Below the pieces are notes generated by a model, which was given only the letters and a program-made list of their open reading frames with translations, did not search any database and was not told where the DNA came from. From Paraburkholderia sp. BL21I4N1 (GTDB lineage Bacteria; Pseudomonadota; Gammaproteobacteria; Burkholderiales; Burkholderiaceae): a stretch of DNA of 64,000 bases. Every line of letters begins with the position of its first letter. Position 1 is the first letter of the stretch. This document shows positions 34,869 through 44,433 of the stretch, piece after piece. The stretch is taken from contig NZ_PVEN01000006.1 in the NCBI RefSeq assembly GCF_002973525.1, forward strand, positions 186,001-250,000. The letters are read 5' to 3'. The translations under genes and the position numbers were made by a program.

Positions 34869-35501
34869 TCAGACTCGCGCCATGTCTGCGTGTTTTCTGA
34901 AGACCAGACTGAAGTTGTTGGCTGGCATCTCGACCGGCTCCCCGGCGACGAGTCCCACCGAAGCCCCCAGCGTCACCACCGCTTCCATGTCGCGCACGCC
35001 CCATGACGGATCGCGGCTGCGCAACTGCTGATCGAACGCTTCGTTGCTCGACGCAGTATGCGCGCCGCCGCGCCGGTACGGACCGTAAAGATAGAGCACG
35101 CTGCCGTCGACCAGACGCCGGCTCGCGCCCGCGAACAGCGCCTGCGTCGCGCTCCACGGCGAAATGTGGATCATGTTGATGCAGATCACGGCGTCGAGCG
35201 TGTCGATGCCCCAGTCCGGCTGATGCACGTCGAGCGCGAGCGGCGCACGCACGTTCTGCAAACCGGCCTGCGCGGTCCATGCGGCGATCGAAGTGCGCGC
35301 GTCCGCGTCGGCATCGCTCGGTTGCCAGTCGAGTCCGGGCAGCGCGGCGGCAAAGCAGATAGCGTGCTGGCCGGTGCCGCTCGCGATCTCGAGCACGCGG
35401 CCGGTGGCCGGCAGCACGCCGCGCAATACAGCCAGGATCGGCTCGCGGTTGCGTTCGGCGGAAGGTGAACGTTGCCGCAGCGCGAGATGGGATTCAGTCA
35501 T
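34869..35501 (-). CDS. DUF938-family SAM-dependent methyltransferase
   Basis: This 210-aa protein has a SAM-binding motif VLEIASGTGQHAICFAAALP (about residues 37-56) and the DUF938 hallmarks SPSAERNREPIL, INMIHISPWSAT and LYGPYRRGG. DUF938 proteins are class I methyltransferases of unknown substrate. ATG 35501. The gnd gene lies downstream on the same strand with a gap of 165 bp; they are probably separate. Confidence 0.88.
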   Translation of the reverse strand: MTESHLALRQRSPSAERNREPILAVLRGVLPATGRVLEIASGTGQHAICFAAALPGLDWQPSDADADARTSIAAWTAQAGLQNVRAPLALDVHQPDWGIDTLDAVICINMIHISPWSATQALFAGASRRLVDGSVLYLYGPYRRGGAHTASSNEAFDQQLRSRDPSWGVRDMEAVVTLGASVGLVAGEPVEMPANNFSLVFRKHADMARV

Positions 35502-35587
35502 GGTCGGCCTGGGATTCTGCTCGTGGTTTAACGCGCTGTTCAGCTTGCGTGGTAGTTCATGCCGCGGCCTGGGTTTCAGCGCGCGTT

Positions 35588-36193
35588 TCAGTAAAGGGTC
35601 GTGCGCACGCGCTCGTCGAGTTCACGGTCGTAGGTCGCGGCATCGAAATTCGCGCCGTTGATACGCCGGTGAATTTCGCCCGCGCTCGGCAGCCGCGAAC
35701 GCTCGATATGCCGCGCCGGATCCCACAGTTTCGAGCGCACCAGCGCTTTCGAGCAGTGAAAATAGACCGCGTCGACGTCGATCAGCAGCACGGTGCGCGG
35801 CAGTTTACCAACGACCGCGAAACTGTCCAGCCATTTGGCGTCGTCGGTGATGCGGCCGCGACCGTTCACGCGCAAACTCTCCCCCACGCCGGGAATGACA
35901 AAGAGCAGCGCCAGCTTAGGCTCGGCGATGATATTGCGCAGACTGTCGATACGATTGTTGCCGGGACGGTCCGGCAACGCGAGCGTACGTTCGTCGATCA
36001 CACGCACGAAACCCGGCGCGTCGCCGCGCGGCGAACAGTCGAGACCTTCGGGGCCGGCGGTGGCGAGCACAACGAACGGCGCGACCTCGATGAACGCGCG
36101 ATAGTCCTCGTTGATATAGGGAATCTCTTTACGTACTGCGCGCTCGTGCGGCTGACCATAGATGGCTTCGAGCTGTTCGATCGTCGTCAACAT
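35588..36193 (-). CDS. Pyridoxamine 5'-phosphate oxidase-family FMN protein
   Basis: This 201-aa split-barrel flavin-binding protein matches the MSMEG_1061-type subfamily (FMN-dependent PPOX-fold). Typical elements: APFVVLATAGPEGLDCSPRGD (about 38-58), ALPDRPGNNRIDSLRNI, and the C-terminal VYFHCSKALVRSKLWDP. Such proteins often bind FMN or F420/heme; the substrate is unknown. SD aagga before ATG 36193. Confidence 0.88.
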   Translation of the reverse strand: MLTTIEQLEAIYGQPHERAVRKEIPYINEDYRAFIEVAPFVVLATAGPEGLDCSPRGDAPGFVRVIDERTLALPDRPGNNRIDSLRNIIAEPKLALLFVIPGVGESLRVNGRGRITDDAKWLDSFAVVGKLPRTVLLIDVDAVYFHCSKALVRSKLWDPARHIERSRLPSAGEIHRRINGANFDAATYDRELDERVRTTLY

Positions 36194-36298
36194 CGGTGTT
36201 CCTTTGCGTCGCTGCAGGTGTTTTCAGGTTAGGGGGAGTGTGCCGCTCGCCGCGCGCGGCGGCCGGCCTTCCACCTGCGGACCTTCAGTGTTCGACCT

Positions 36299-37168
36299 TC
36301 AATCCAGCGCCAGCCGTCCGGCCAGCGCAGTGAGCGTCTCGGCGCACGGCGCCGCCAGTTTCAGCGACAACAGCGGATCGGCGCGCGTCCGTCCCAGATT
36401 GATCGCGGCGATCGGCTTGCCCTGCTTCTGCGCCCACACGCAAAACCGGTAACCCGAGTAGACCATCAGCGACGAACCGACCACCAGCACCGCATCCGCC
36501 GCATCGAGCGCATGCGAGGCCGCTTCGACGCGCTCGCGCGGCACGCTTTCGCCGAAGAACACCACGGCCGGTTTAAGCAGGCCGCCGCAATTCGAACAGG
36601 CCGGCACGCGGAACGTGTCGAGCGCGTGCCATTCGAGATGCGCGTCGCCGTCGGCGGCGGTTTCGGCGGTCACGTTCAGCAACGCGGGATTGTCCGCTTC
36701 GAGCGTCTGCTGGATCGACGCGCGCGCGTGCTGCATGCCGCAGTCGAGACACGTCACGCCGTCGATACCGCCGTGCAGTTCGATCACCTCGCGACTCCCT
36801 GCCCGCTGATGCAAACCGTCGACGTTCTGCGTGACGAGCGTCGGCACATGACCGGCGGCCTGCAGCCGGGCCAGCGCGGTATGCGCGGCGTTGGGCTGCG
36901 CGTGCGCGACCACCGGCCAGCCGATCATGCTGCGAGCCCAGTAACGCTGACGCATGGCCTGCGTACCGAGAAATTCCTGCAACGTGATGGGCGGCGAGCG
37001 CTTCCATTCGCCGTTGTCGTCGCGATAGCCGGGAATGCCCGAATCGGTGCTGATCCCCGCGCCGGTCAGCACGAACAGACGCGGATAACGCTGCACGAAA
37101 CGATGCAGGTCGTCCAGGCTGTGGGATTCGTTCGAGGGGTCAAGCGGCGCGGGCTGAAGGTCGGTCAT
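36299..37168 (-). CDS. NAD-dependent protein deacylase (sirtuin)
   Basis: This 289-aa Sir2 enzyme removes acyl groups from lysine using NAD+. The NAD site GAGISTDSGIPGYR is at about residues 36-49, followed by TQNVDGLHQRAGS with catalytic His in ELHGG. The zinc site is two CxxC pairs (CLDC, CSNC), with GSSLMVYSGYR later. The GISTDSGIPGYRD pattern is of the class II (SIRT4-like) group rather than E. coli CobB, so lipoyl or long acyl substrates are possible. Confidence 0.92.
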   Translation of the reverse strand: MTDLQPAPLDPSNESHSLDDLHRFVQRYPRLFVLTGAGISTDSGIPGYRDDNGEWKRSPPITLQEFLGTQAMRQRYWARSMIGWPVVAHAQPNAAHTALARLQAAGHVPTLVTQNVDGLHQRAGSREVIELHGGIDGVTCLDCGMQHARASIQQTLEADNPALLNVTAETAADGDAHLEWHALDTFRVPACSNCGGLLKPAVVFFGESVPRERVEAASHALDAADAVLVVGSSLMVYSGYRFCVWAQKQGKPIAAINLGRTRADPLLSLKLAAPCAETLTALAGRLALD

Positions 37169-37219
37169 GACGGAGGGGGTGAAATGCTGGGGCTTCTCAG
37201 AGCGAACCGTACGAGTCGC

Positions 37220-37468
37220 CTAAGCCGATCCGCGACGTTGACGCGGCGTGCTTTGGCGCTTGGGCGTTGTTTGTACTTGCACGGATGCCTGGGCCACTTG
37301 CCGCTCCTGCCGGGCTTGCCATTGCGCGAGTGCGGCCTGATAACGGTCGAGCGCTTCGTCGTAGAGATCGAATACACAGGGATTGCAACCGCTGTGACAG
37401 CAATCGTCGAGATCGGGCTGCACGGGCGGCACCGGCTGCGGGTCGTCACTGAGTAGGGCTCGAGACAC
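37220..37468 (-). CDS. Small oxidoreductase-like domain protein
   Basis: This 82-aa protein is made mostly of the 'oxidoreductase-like' N-terminal domain with the cysteine motif DDCCHSGCNPCVFDLYDEAL. It has a coiled tail and a basic end. The four clustered cysteines could bind a metal or Fe-S cluster; no activity is known. The frame starts with GTG 37468 and has no clear SD, so the start is less certain. It reads in the same direction as the sirtuin gene, 51 bp away. Confidence 0.8.
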   Translation of the reverse strand: MSRALLSDDPQPVPPVQPDLDDCCHSGCNPCVFDLYDEALDRYQAALAQWQARQERQVAQASVQVQTTPKRQSTPRQRRGSA

Positions 37469-37579
37469 GGCGAATCGCGGTCCGTGAAAGAGAAAGCGCT
37501 CAGTATAAGTTGATCTCCGGCGCCGTGCTGCGGGGGGACGGCGGCGGTTATCCGCTGTCGGCCGGCTGCGTCCTCCGTA

Positions 37580-38344
37580 TCAGCCTCGGCCGACGAACGG
37601 CATCTTGCTCGCCATGATGGTCATGAACTGCACATTCGCCGACAGCGGCAGTTCGGCCATATGCAGTATCGCGTCGGCCACGTGCTGAACGTCCATCAAC
37701 GGTTCAATCATGATTTCGCCGTTCGCCTGGGGCGTGCCCTGTGCCATTCGCGCGGCCATGTCCGTGGCCGCATTGCCGATGTCGATCTGCCCGCACACGA
37801 TGTCGTACGGACGGCCGTCGAGCGAAACGGCCTTCGTGAGGCCGGTGATCGCATGCTTGGTCGCCGTGTACGCAATGCTGTGGGGCCGCGGCGCATGGGC
37901 CGAGATCGAGCCGTTGTTGATGATGCGGCCGCCGCGCGGGTTCTGCGCTTTCATCAGACCGAAGGCCGCTCGCGTACACAGGAACACGCCGGTGAGATTC
38001 GTATCGACCACCGAGCGCCATTCGTCGATCTCGAGTTCGTCGATCTCGACCGGCGCGGCGCTGCGGCCCGCGTTGTTGAACAGCAGGTCGAGCCGGCCGC
38101 GTCGCTCGCGGATCACGTCGAACAACGCGGCGACGCTCGCGGCGTCGGTGACGTCGCAGGCCACCGCCAGCGCGTCGCCGCCGAGTTGTTGCGCTTCGCG
38201 CGCGAGCGCGTCGAGCGGCGCCTGGCGGCGGCCGGCCAGGACCACGCTATAGCCGTGTTCCAGCAGTTTGAGCGCACACGCACGGCCGATGCCGCTGCCC
38301 GCGCCCGTCACCAGCGCGACCTTCTTGATTCCTGCTGCCGTCAC
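37580..38344 (-). CDS. Short-chain dehydrogenase/reductase
   Basis: This 254-aa classical SDR has the nucleotide motif TGAGSGIGRA (about residues 14-23), NNAG, and the catalytic YTATK (Tyr-x3-Lys) after SISAH. C-terminal MTIMASKMPFVGRG is typical of the YdfG-like group. GTG 38344 with a strong aggagag SD. Substrate unknown. Confidence 0.9.
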   Translation of the reverse strand: MTAAGIKKVALVTGAGSGIGRACALKLLEHGYSVVLAGRRQAPLDALAREAQQLGGDALAVACDVTDAASVAALFDVIRERRGRLDLLFNNAGRSAAPVEIDELEIDEWRSVVDTNLTGVFLCTRAAFGLMKAQNPRGGRIINNGSISAHAPRPHSIAYTATKHAITGLTKAVSLDGRPYDIVCGQIDIGNAATDMAARMAQGTPQANGEIMIEPLMDVQHVADAILHMAELPLSANVQFMTIMASKMPFVGRG

Positions 38345-38590
38345 GACGTCTCTCCTGTCGAACAGAGTCGGCGCTTCAGCACCGACTCATGGTTCATCAA
38401 CGATAGTTGCTGTTGTGCCGCCACGCCCTGCACGCGGCAAGGCAATGTCTTTCAAAGCGCTGTCATTATTGGCCGATCCTGTCCGCTGCTACGTTGCGCC
38501 GCGCATCAATGGTATCGTTCGATGTTGCGCGTCGCTCGCGCGATTCAAGACCTTCCCAGGACGGAGGAAGGCTGACCGGAAGTACGCTTT

Positions 38591-39442
38591 ATGACTGAAC
38601 ACTCCTCGCCGCAAGGCGCCGCGCACGCGCCATTGCGCTGGCCGCGCACCGGCTATCCCGCGATGCTCACGGCTACCGCCGCCTGGCACGTCTTCGTGCT
38701 GGCCGGCGTGCTGCTCACGCCGACCCTGTGGCCCTGGTGGCTGGCCGCCATGTTTGCGAATCACGCCGTCTTCACCGTGGCCGGCCTGTTGCCGCGCACC
38801 TCGCTGCTGGGTCCGAACTGGACCCGCCTGCCCGAGGGCGCGCGGAACGCCGACGCGATCGCCCTGACTATCGACGACGGCCCCGACCCTGCCGTCACGC
38901 CGCAAGTGCTGGACCTGCTCGATGCGCTCGGCGTGCGCGCCACGTTCTTCTGCATCGGCGCGAAGGCGCAGCGCTATCCCGACCTTGCACGCGACATCGT
39001 GGCGCGTGGCCATACGCTCGAGAACCACTCGCAGGTTCACGTGCACACGTTTTCCGTCACGCTGCCCGGCTCGCTCACACGCGAGATCGACGCCGCGCAA
39101 TGCACGCTCGAAACGCTCAGCGGCGAGCGGCCAATGTTCTTCCGCGCGCCGGCGGGCCTACGCAATATTTTCCTCGAACCCGTGCTGCGCAAACTCGATT
39201 TGCGGCTCGCGGCGTGGACGCGGCGCGGCTACGACACGCGTGAGCGCGATCCTCAGGTGGTGACGCGGCGCCTGCTCGACGGTCTCGCGCCACGCGACAT
39301 TCTGCTGCTGCACGACGGCAATGCGGCGCTCACGATCGAAGGCCAGCCGCTGATCCTCGCGGTGCTGCCGCGTGTGATCGAAGCGGCGCGCGAACAGCGT
39401 CTGCGTTTTGTCACGCTGCGCGAGGCGCGCGTCGAGAACTGA
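38591..39442 (+). CDS. Membrane-anchored polysaccharide deacetylase
   Basis: This is a 283-aa protein with two N-terminal membrane helices (about 27-44 and 47-66) and a NodB-type deacetylase domain. The metal-binding catalytic motif LTIDDGPDP is at about 92-100, the H-S-x-V-H motif in ENHSQVHVH supplies the histidine ligands, and FRAPAGL and LLLHDGN complete the five-motif set. It should remove N-acetyl groups from an envelope polymer (CE4 family). ATG 38591 has a weak SD. Confidence 0.9.
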   Translation: MTEHSSPQGAAHAPLRWPRTGYPAMLTATAAWHVFVLAGVLLTPTLWPWWLAAMFANHAVFTVAGLLPRTSLLGPNWTRLPEGARNADAIALTIDDGPDPAVTPQVLDLLDALGVRATFFCIGAKAQRYPDLARDIVARGHTLENHSQVHVHTFSVTLPGSLTREIDAAQCTLETLSGERPMFFRAPAGLRNIFLEPVLRKLDLRLAAWTRRGYDTRERDPQVVTRRLLDGLAPRDILLLHDGNAALTIEGQPLILAVLPRVIEAAREQRLRFVTLREARVEN

Positions 39443-39461
39443 AGCGCCGCTCGTCGCGGCG

Positions 39462-40871
39462 CTACACGCGAAAATCCGCCGCCATATCCTCATCCGTACG
39501 CGCCTCAAGTTCGCCGCTACGGCAAGCCTTCAAAAACACGTCGTAATCGCGTTCCACCTGGTCCGCGTAAGCCGTTGCGTAGCCGGTCAACGCCTCCGCG
39601 AACTGATCGCCGCGGCCAATGTACGCGCCGATCTCGATCGCCTGTCCGCTCGCCTTCGCATGCGCGCGCGCCATGATCCAGCCGCACAGCCGCGCATAGC
39701 CCTCCAGCAGATCCGTGTCGAACAACTCGATGTTCGCCGACAGCTTCATATCGCGTAGTTGGCGGAAGTAGAAATGCCGCCCCGACGGGCCGGTCGCCCA
39801 ACCGAGAAAAATATCGCTGGCCGCCTGCAACATGCGCTGACCGCCGACCACCCGCTGTCCTTCGTGCTTGTACGGCGGCGACTTGTGAAACTGCGCGATC
39901 ACCGACTTACGGGCTTCCTTGATCTGAATGAACAGCGGCTTGCCCATATGATCGACGTTCAACAGCACGAGGCAACGCGTGCCCACGCTGCCCACGCCCA
40001 CCACTTTGAACACGAGATCCTGCGCGGTGAAATGACCGAGCAATTCGCGCCGGTCGTGCGATAAGGTTTTCAGGTACTCGTCCCACATCGGCTCGATCAG
40101 CGTGCGCCAATTGCCGATGGTGAACCAGTCGTCTTCCGGCGAAAACAGCGTGTTCGCACCGTGCACGTGAAACATGCCCGGCGGCGCATCGCGAATCGTC
40201 CACGCTTCACCGTCGAACTCGGCCATTTTCTCCAGCAGACTCTCATGCGTGCGGCTCGCCGCCTTTTCCATGCCGCGCCGCACCGCGCGTCGGCGTTCCG
40301 GCGTAAGCGCCGTCTCGGCCATCAGGTCGAAGGTAATGCGGTCGTACCAGAGTTCGAGCGCTCCGCATTGCGCGTATTGCGCCATGCGGTCGCGATAGGT
40401 CGACACCGCCGTCATCACCAGATGCTCCGCCGTGCCGCGACTCAGCCGCATATGACGCGCGGCCACCACGAGGCTCGCCGTCAGCCGCTTCAGATCCCAT
40501 TCGAATGGACCGACCGCCACTTCGTCGAAGTCGTTCAGATCGAAGACCAGTTGCCGCTCGGGCGTCGCGAAGCCACCGAAGTTCATCAGGTGGCCGTCGC
40601 CGCAGATCGGCATGACGAGACTGCTGTCATGCACCTTGCTCAGGTCGTGCGCCTGCAGGATCGCGGTGCCGCGAAAAAACGTGAAGGGCGAGACGGCCAT
40701 GCGCCCATAGCGCAGCGGCACGAGGTTTTCAACGCGGCCCTCGCTGCTTTGCCTGAGCAACGCGACCGGATCGCGGTGCAGCTCGCCGATCGCCTTATGG
40801 CTCGAGCGTTTCGAGTGCTCGCGGGCGGCACGGCCACGGGCCTCCCGATCGGCAATGGTGCTGGCTTTCAT
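39462..40871 (-). CDS. DUF2252-family protein
   Basis: This is a 469-aa member of DUF2252, a protein family with an aminoglycoside-kinase-like fold. Diagnostic residues are GDGHLMNFGG, LVFDLNDFDE (a candidate catalytic Asp pair) and FKVVGVGSVGTRC. It starts MKASTIADREARG at ATG 40871 with cggaga SD. The DUF2252 function is unknown. Upstream is about 450 bp of non-coding DNA before motA. Confidence 0.88.
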   Translation of the reverse strand: MKASTIADREARGRAAREHSKRSSHKAIGELHRDPVALLRQSSEGRVENLVPLRYGRMAVSPFTFFRGTAILQAHDLSKVHDSSLVMPICGDGHLMNFGGFATPERQLVFDLNDFDEVAVGPFEWDLKRLTASLVVAARHMRLSRGTAEHLVMTAVSTYRDRMAQYAQCGALELWYDRITFDLMAETALTPERRRAVRRGMEKAASRTHESLLEKMAEFDGEAWTIRDAPPGMFHVHGANTLFSPEDDWFTIGNWRTLIEPMWDEYLKTLSHDRRELLGHFTAQDLVFKVVGVGSVGTRCLVLLNVDHMGKPLFIQIKEARKSVIAQFHKSPPYKHEGQRVVGGQRMLQAASDIFLGWATGPSGRHFYFRQLRDMKLSANIELFDTDLLEGYARLCGWIMARAHAKASGQAIEIGAYIGRGDQFAEALTGYATAYADQVERDYDVFLKACRSGELEARTDEDMAADFRV

Positions 40872-41324
40872 GCTCTTCTCCGTTTTTGTGAGTCTTCACG
40901 ACCGGTTCTAGAGACGACTTGTGCGGGCACGATAAAGCGGAACGTCCGGCGCATGAGCGTGGCGGCTGGAACAGCCGTCGCCACGAGCCGCTAGCCATGC
41001 TAGCAGACCGATCGGTAAAAAGGTGATGCCATCCATTTCGCATCGCACGGTCGCTAAGTCGGGATTTCCACCTACGCCGCCGAAGAAGTTGCGGCTGCAA
41101 CGATCACCCGCTTGACGGACAAAATTACCGGAAGCTTCATCACAAACTAACTATCCGGTGAATTTTGCGTTTTCATTGGTGCAAGCACTTCAGCAAAAAA
41201 GATTCGCGCCGTTTACCAGTACATACAAACTTTTAAATGACGCACGAGAAACACCCTTTAAAAAGGGCCTGTTTCTTGATCGATCGTGTTCGGTCACGCG
41301 TCAGGCAAGATAATCGGAGAGAGT
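40872..41324. other. Divergent intergenic region between DUF2252 and motA
   Basis: This region should hold two promoters. A palindrome gctagccatgctagc is at 40990-41004 and ccctttaaaaaggg at 41254-41267, about 60 bp before motA. I found no convincing sigma-28 (TAAA-n15-GCCGATAA) promoter. The right half is AT-rich (41140-41280), as expected for the motA promoter zone. Confidence 0.4.
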
Positions 41325-42194
41325 ATGTTTGTCGCAATCGGTTGGGTGCTGGTGATCGGTTCTGTGATCGGTAGTTTTGTCGGCGTGGGCGGCCATCTAT
41401 TGGCCCTCCTACAACCGTTCGAATTGCTGTGTATTTTCGGCGCGGCGATCGGTGCGTTCGTCGTGAGTAATCCGACTTCCACGCTGAAGAAAACCCTCAA
41501 GGCGATCCCGTCGTGCTTCAAGACCGGTGGCTACACCAAAGAGAAGTATCTCGAACTGATCGCGCTGTTGTACGAGTTGCTTCAGAAGGCCCGCAAGGAA
41601 GGCATGATGTCGCTCGAAGCGGACGTCATGGCGCCCGAGGACAGCGTGATTTTCCAGAAGTACTCGCACGTGCTGGAGGATCATCACCTGCTCGACTTTA
41701 TCGTCGACTATCTGCGCATGATGTCCGGCGGCAACGTGAATGTGCTCGAAGTGCAGGACCTGATGGATGAGGAACTGGCCACGCATCACGCGGAAGCGTC
41801 GGTCGCCGCCAACGCGATTCAGAAGATGGCCGACGGCCTGCCCGCGTTCGGCATCGTCGCGGCCGTGATGGGCGTGGTTCACACCATGGGCTCAGTCGGC
41901 GCACCGCCCGCCGTGCTCGGCGAAATGATCGCCGGCGCGCTGGTCGGCACATTCCTCGGCATTCTGCTCGCGTATGGTTTTATCGGCCCCGTGGCCGATC
42001 TGCTCAATGCCAAGGGTCGCGCCGAAGCCAAGCCTTATCAGTGCGTGAAGGCCGTGCTGCTCGCGTCGCTGTCGGGCTACGCACCGCCGATCGCGGTCGA
42101 GTTCGGCCGCAAGGTGCTGTTCACCGCTGATCGTCCGAGCTTCCAGGAGCTCGACGACGCCGTGCGCGCCACCAAGATGCCGAAGTCGGCCTGA
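41325..42194 (+). CDS. motA: Flagellar stator protein MotA
   Basis: This is a 289-aa inner-membrane stator subunit of the proton-driven flagellar motor. Four membrane helices (two near the N-terminus at about 5-21 and 28-48, two at about 167-190 and 199-222) frame the large cytoplasmic loop. The conserved GGNVNVLEVQDLMDEELATHHAEAS and FGIVAAVMGVVHTMGSVGAPPAVLGEMI regions (about 143-167 and 178-204) are present. Start ATG 41325 follows ggagagag; upstream in-frame codons lack an SD. It is followed by motB after a few bases. No flhDC or che genes are beside it. Confidence 0.95.
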   Translation: MFVAIGWVLVIGSVIGSFVGVGGHLLALLQPFELLCIFGAAIGAFVVSNPTSTLKKTLKAIPSCFKTGGYTKEKYLELIALLYELLQKARKEGMMSLEADVMAPEDSVIFQKYSHVLEDHHLLDFIVDYLRMMSGGNVNVLEVQDLMDEELATHHAEASVAANAIQKMADGLPAFGIVAAVMGVVHTMGSVGAPPAVLGEMIAGALVGTFLGILLAYGFIGPVADLLNAKGRAEAKPYQCVKAVLLASLSGYAPPIAVEFGRKVLFTADRPSFQELDDAVRATKMPKSA

Positions 42195-42205
42195 CGCGGA
42201 GCGGC

Positions 42206-43198
42206 ATGATGAGCGAAAGAAGATCGCGCGCCTCGCAGGAGGTGGAAACGCCTGCTCCGGTGATCGTGCGCCGCATGCGCAAGGGCGGCGACCACGGCGC
42301 GCATCACGGCGGCGCCTGGAAGATCGCGTACGCCGATTTCGTCACGGCGATGATGGCGTTCTTTCTGTTGATGTGGCTGCTCGGCTCGACCTCGAAGTAC
42401 GACAAGCAGGGCATCGAGGATTATTTCAACACGCCGCTGTCGAGCCTGCTCGGCGGTAGCCAGGGCACCGCCGCTGCGCGACCGAGCGTGGTGCAAGGTG
42501 GCGGCCGCGATATCTCCGACACGCGACCCGGCGACGGCAAGAAGACTCAGACCGAGCCGACGCCGCCGACCACCGCCGCGCCGACTGTGGCGCCCGCGGA
42601 TGCGGCCCGCCTCGAACAACTGAAGGCCAAGCTCACCACGCTGATCGAACAGAGCCCGGCCTTGAAGGCGTTCAAGGATCAGATCCGCATTTCGATCACC
42701 AACGAAGGTTTGCGCATCGAGATCGTCGACTCGCAAAACCGGCCGATGTTCGCCTCCGGCAGTTCGAAGCTGCAGCCTTATGCGGTGACGATCCTCACGC
42801 AGATCGGCGCGGCGCTCAACGACGTCGACAACCGTATTTCGATTGCGGGTCATACGGATGCGGTGCCGTACACCGCGGGCCCGGACGGCTACTCGAACTG
42901 GGAGTTGTCGTCGGAGCGCGCCAACGCGGCACGCCGCGCGCTGGTGGCGGGCGGCATGCATGGCGAGAAGCTCTTGCAGGTGCGCGGCCTCGCCGATGTC
43001 TTGCCGTTGAACAGCAAGGTTGTCGACGAGCCGACCAACCGCCGCATCAGCATTCTCGTGCTGAACAAGGCGGCGGAACTGGCCTTTTTCCACGATGGCG
43101 GCCGTACCGCGATCGATGAAGCCACGCCGGCAAGCTCGGCCATTCCAGCGGTCGTGGAACGTCTGCAGCCGGTGAGCGGCGTGCCCGGCAAGCCCTAA
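42206..43198 (+). CDS. motB: Flagellar stator protein MotB
   Basis: This 330-aa protein is the MotB stator subunit. Its single membrane helix AYADFVTAMMAFFLLMWLL (about 41-59) has the proton-binding Asp44. A disordered proline/threonine-rich linker follows, then a C-terminal OmpA-like peptidoglycan-binding domain (AGHTDAVPY, NWELSSERANAARRAL). Two starts are possible, ATG 42206 or 42209. It forms the motAB pair with the gene just upstream. Confidence 0.95.
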   Translation: MMSERRSRASQEVETPAPVIVRRMRKGGDHGAHHGGAWKIAYADFVTAMMAFFLLMWLLGSTSKYDKQGIEDYFNTPLSSLLGGSQGTAAARPSVVQGGGRDISDTRPGDGKKTQTEPTPPTTAAPTVAPADAARLEQLKAKLTTLIEQSPALKAFKDQIRISITNEGLRIEIVDSQNRPMFASGSSKLQPYAVTILTQIGAALNDVDNRISIAGHTDAVPYTAGPDGYSNWELSSERANAARRALVAGGMHGEKLLQVRGLADVLPLNSKVVDEPTNRRISILVLNKAAELAFFHDGGRTAIDEATPASSAIPAVVERLQPVSGVPGKP

Positions 43199-43291
43199 CG
43201 TTCTGCGTCGGTGTTGGAGCGGCGCAACCTGAACGCATGCGATCGATAGCGCACACTGCGCAGCCCCAAGGGCGCGTATAAAATCGATCGC

Positions 43292-43975
43292 ATGCGCCCT
43301 GCCCCTCATCAGCAACGGGAGCCCGATCTTCCGCTGCATACGCCCAGTGTTTCGTCGGTGACGTTAGCGGCGATTATTGCCGTCATCGCGTGGCTCGCGA
43401 TCGTCGCGCAAGCCGAAGTGACACTCAACCGCACGCTATCGCGCGGGCTGACCGTGCTCGACGGGCTGGCCCGCATGAGCAGCTACCTGACCAACCTCAC
43501 GGTGCTGGCGTGCGCGATCTGTTTCACGTGTGTGGCGCTGCGTGGACAGCGGTCGCCGCTACCGCGTTTTTTCCGGCAGCCAACCGTCGTGACCGCGGTG
43601 GTAGGCTACATGGTGTTTGTCGGCATCGCCTATAACCTGCTGTTGCGCGGCTGGTGGACACCGACCGCATTCCGGATGCTGCTCAACGAATCGCTGCACA
43701 GCATTTTGCCGATGCTGTCCGCGCTCTACTGGCTGCTGTTCGTACCGCGCTTCCAGTTGAAACTGCGCCACGGTCTGCTATGGCTCGTGTATCCGCTGGC
43801 CTATCTCGCCGTGACCTTCTGGCGCGGCGGTCTGTCCGACTACTACCCCTATCCGTTCATCAACGTCGGGCGGCTGGGTGTCGCGCACGCGGCGCTCAAT
43901 TCCGCGCTGCTGTTCGGCGGATTTCTGATGCTGATGGCGGTGTTCGTCGGCATCAATTCGCGTCGCAGACGTTGA
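43292..43975 (+). CDS. Pr6Pr-family integral membrane protein
   Basis: This 227-aa protein has six predicted membrane helices and no catalytic motif beyond the conserved segments WWTPTAFRMLLNESLHSILP, WRGGLSDYYPYPFINVGRLG. The layout matches the Pr6Pr membrane-protein family, whose function is unknown. ATG 43292. It is a separate unit from motAB (gap of 93 bp). Confidence 0.8.
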   Translation: MRPAPHQQREPDLPLHTPSVSSVTLAAIIAVIAWLAIVAQAEVTLNRTLSRGLTVLDGLARMSSYLTNLTVLACAICFTCVALRGQRSPLPRFFRQPTVVTAVVGYMVFVGIAYNLLLRGWWTPTAFRMLLNESLHSILPMLSALYWLLFVPRFQLKLRHGLLWLVYPLAYLAVTFWRGGLSDYYPYPFINVGRLGVAHAALNSALLFGGFLMLMAVFVGINSRRRR

Positions 43976-44154
43976 GTCCGTCACGCGCTTAATCCCTTTT
44001 TCGGCCCTGTTCCGTGATATTCCCGGGCGCACTTCTTGCGCCCTGTCTGGTGGACGTACGCCGCCTTTCGCGAGGCGGTTGCGCGAAACCCTGGTGTGGC
44101 GCGTTGCGATGAGAAACGCCCCACGCGTAAATATGACAATGGGAGCAAAAACGT

Positions 44155-44433
44155 ATGGACACCAATTCAGCGGAAGGTGCGGTCAACGAAGTGGCAGGCA
44201 AGGTGGAAAGTGCGGTCGGCGACGTGTTGGGCGATACCGGCACGCAGTTGGCCGGCAAAGCGCGCGAGCTCAGCGGTAAGGCGCAACAGCTGTGCGCGAG
44301 CACGACGAGTCTCGTGCGTGAGACCACGGCTGAAAGTCCGTTCACCGCGATTGCGGTGGTCGCGTTGGCCGGGTTCGTGGCGGGCGCGCTGTGGGCGCAT
44401 GGTGCGTCCGGGCGCGATTATCGTCGGTATTGA
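44155..44433 (+). CDS. CsbD-like/DUF883-type small membrane protein
   Basis: This 92-aa protein has a CsbD-like N-terminal repeat region (GAVNEVAGKVESAVGDVLGD, QLAGKARELSGKAQQL). One C-terminal membrane helix (about 62-80) follows, with an ending RRY as in ElaB/YqjD-type ribosome-tethering or stress proteins. SD gggagc before ATG 44155. Often stress-induced in related species, but no regulation can be read here. Confidence 0.82.
   Translation: MDTNSAEGAVNEVAGKVESAVGDVLGDTGTQLAGKARELSGKAQQLCASTTSLVRETTAESPFTAIAVVALAGFVAGALWAHGASGRDYRRY

Noticed and set aside
41281..41324. A possible sigma-28 promoter before motA (gcaagataa resembles the -10)
   Set aside because: No TAAA -35 at the right spacing, and the site lies only about 12 bp before the start codon.
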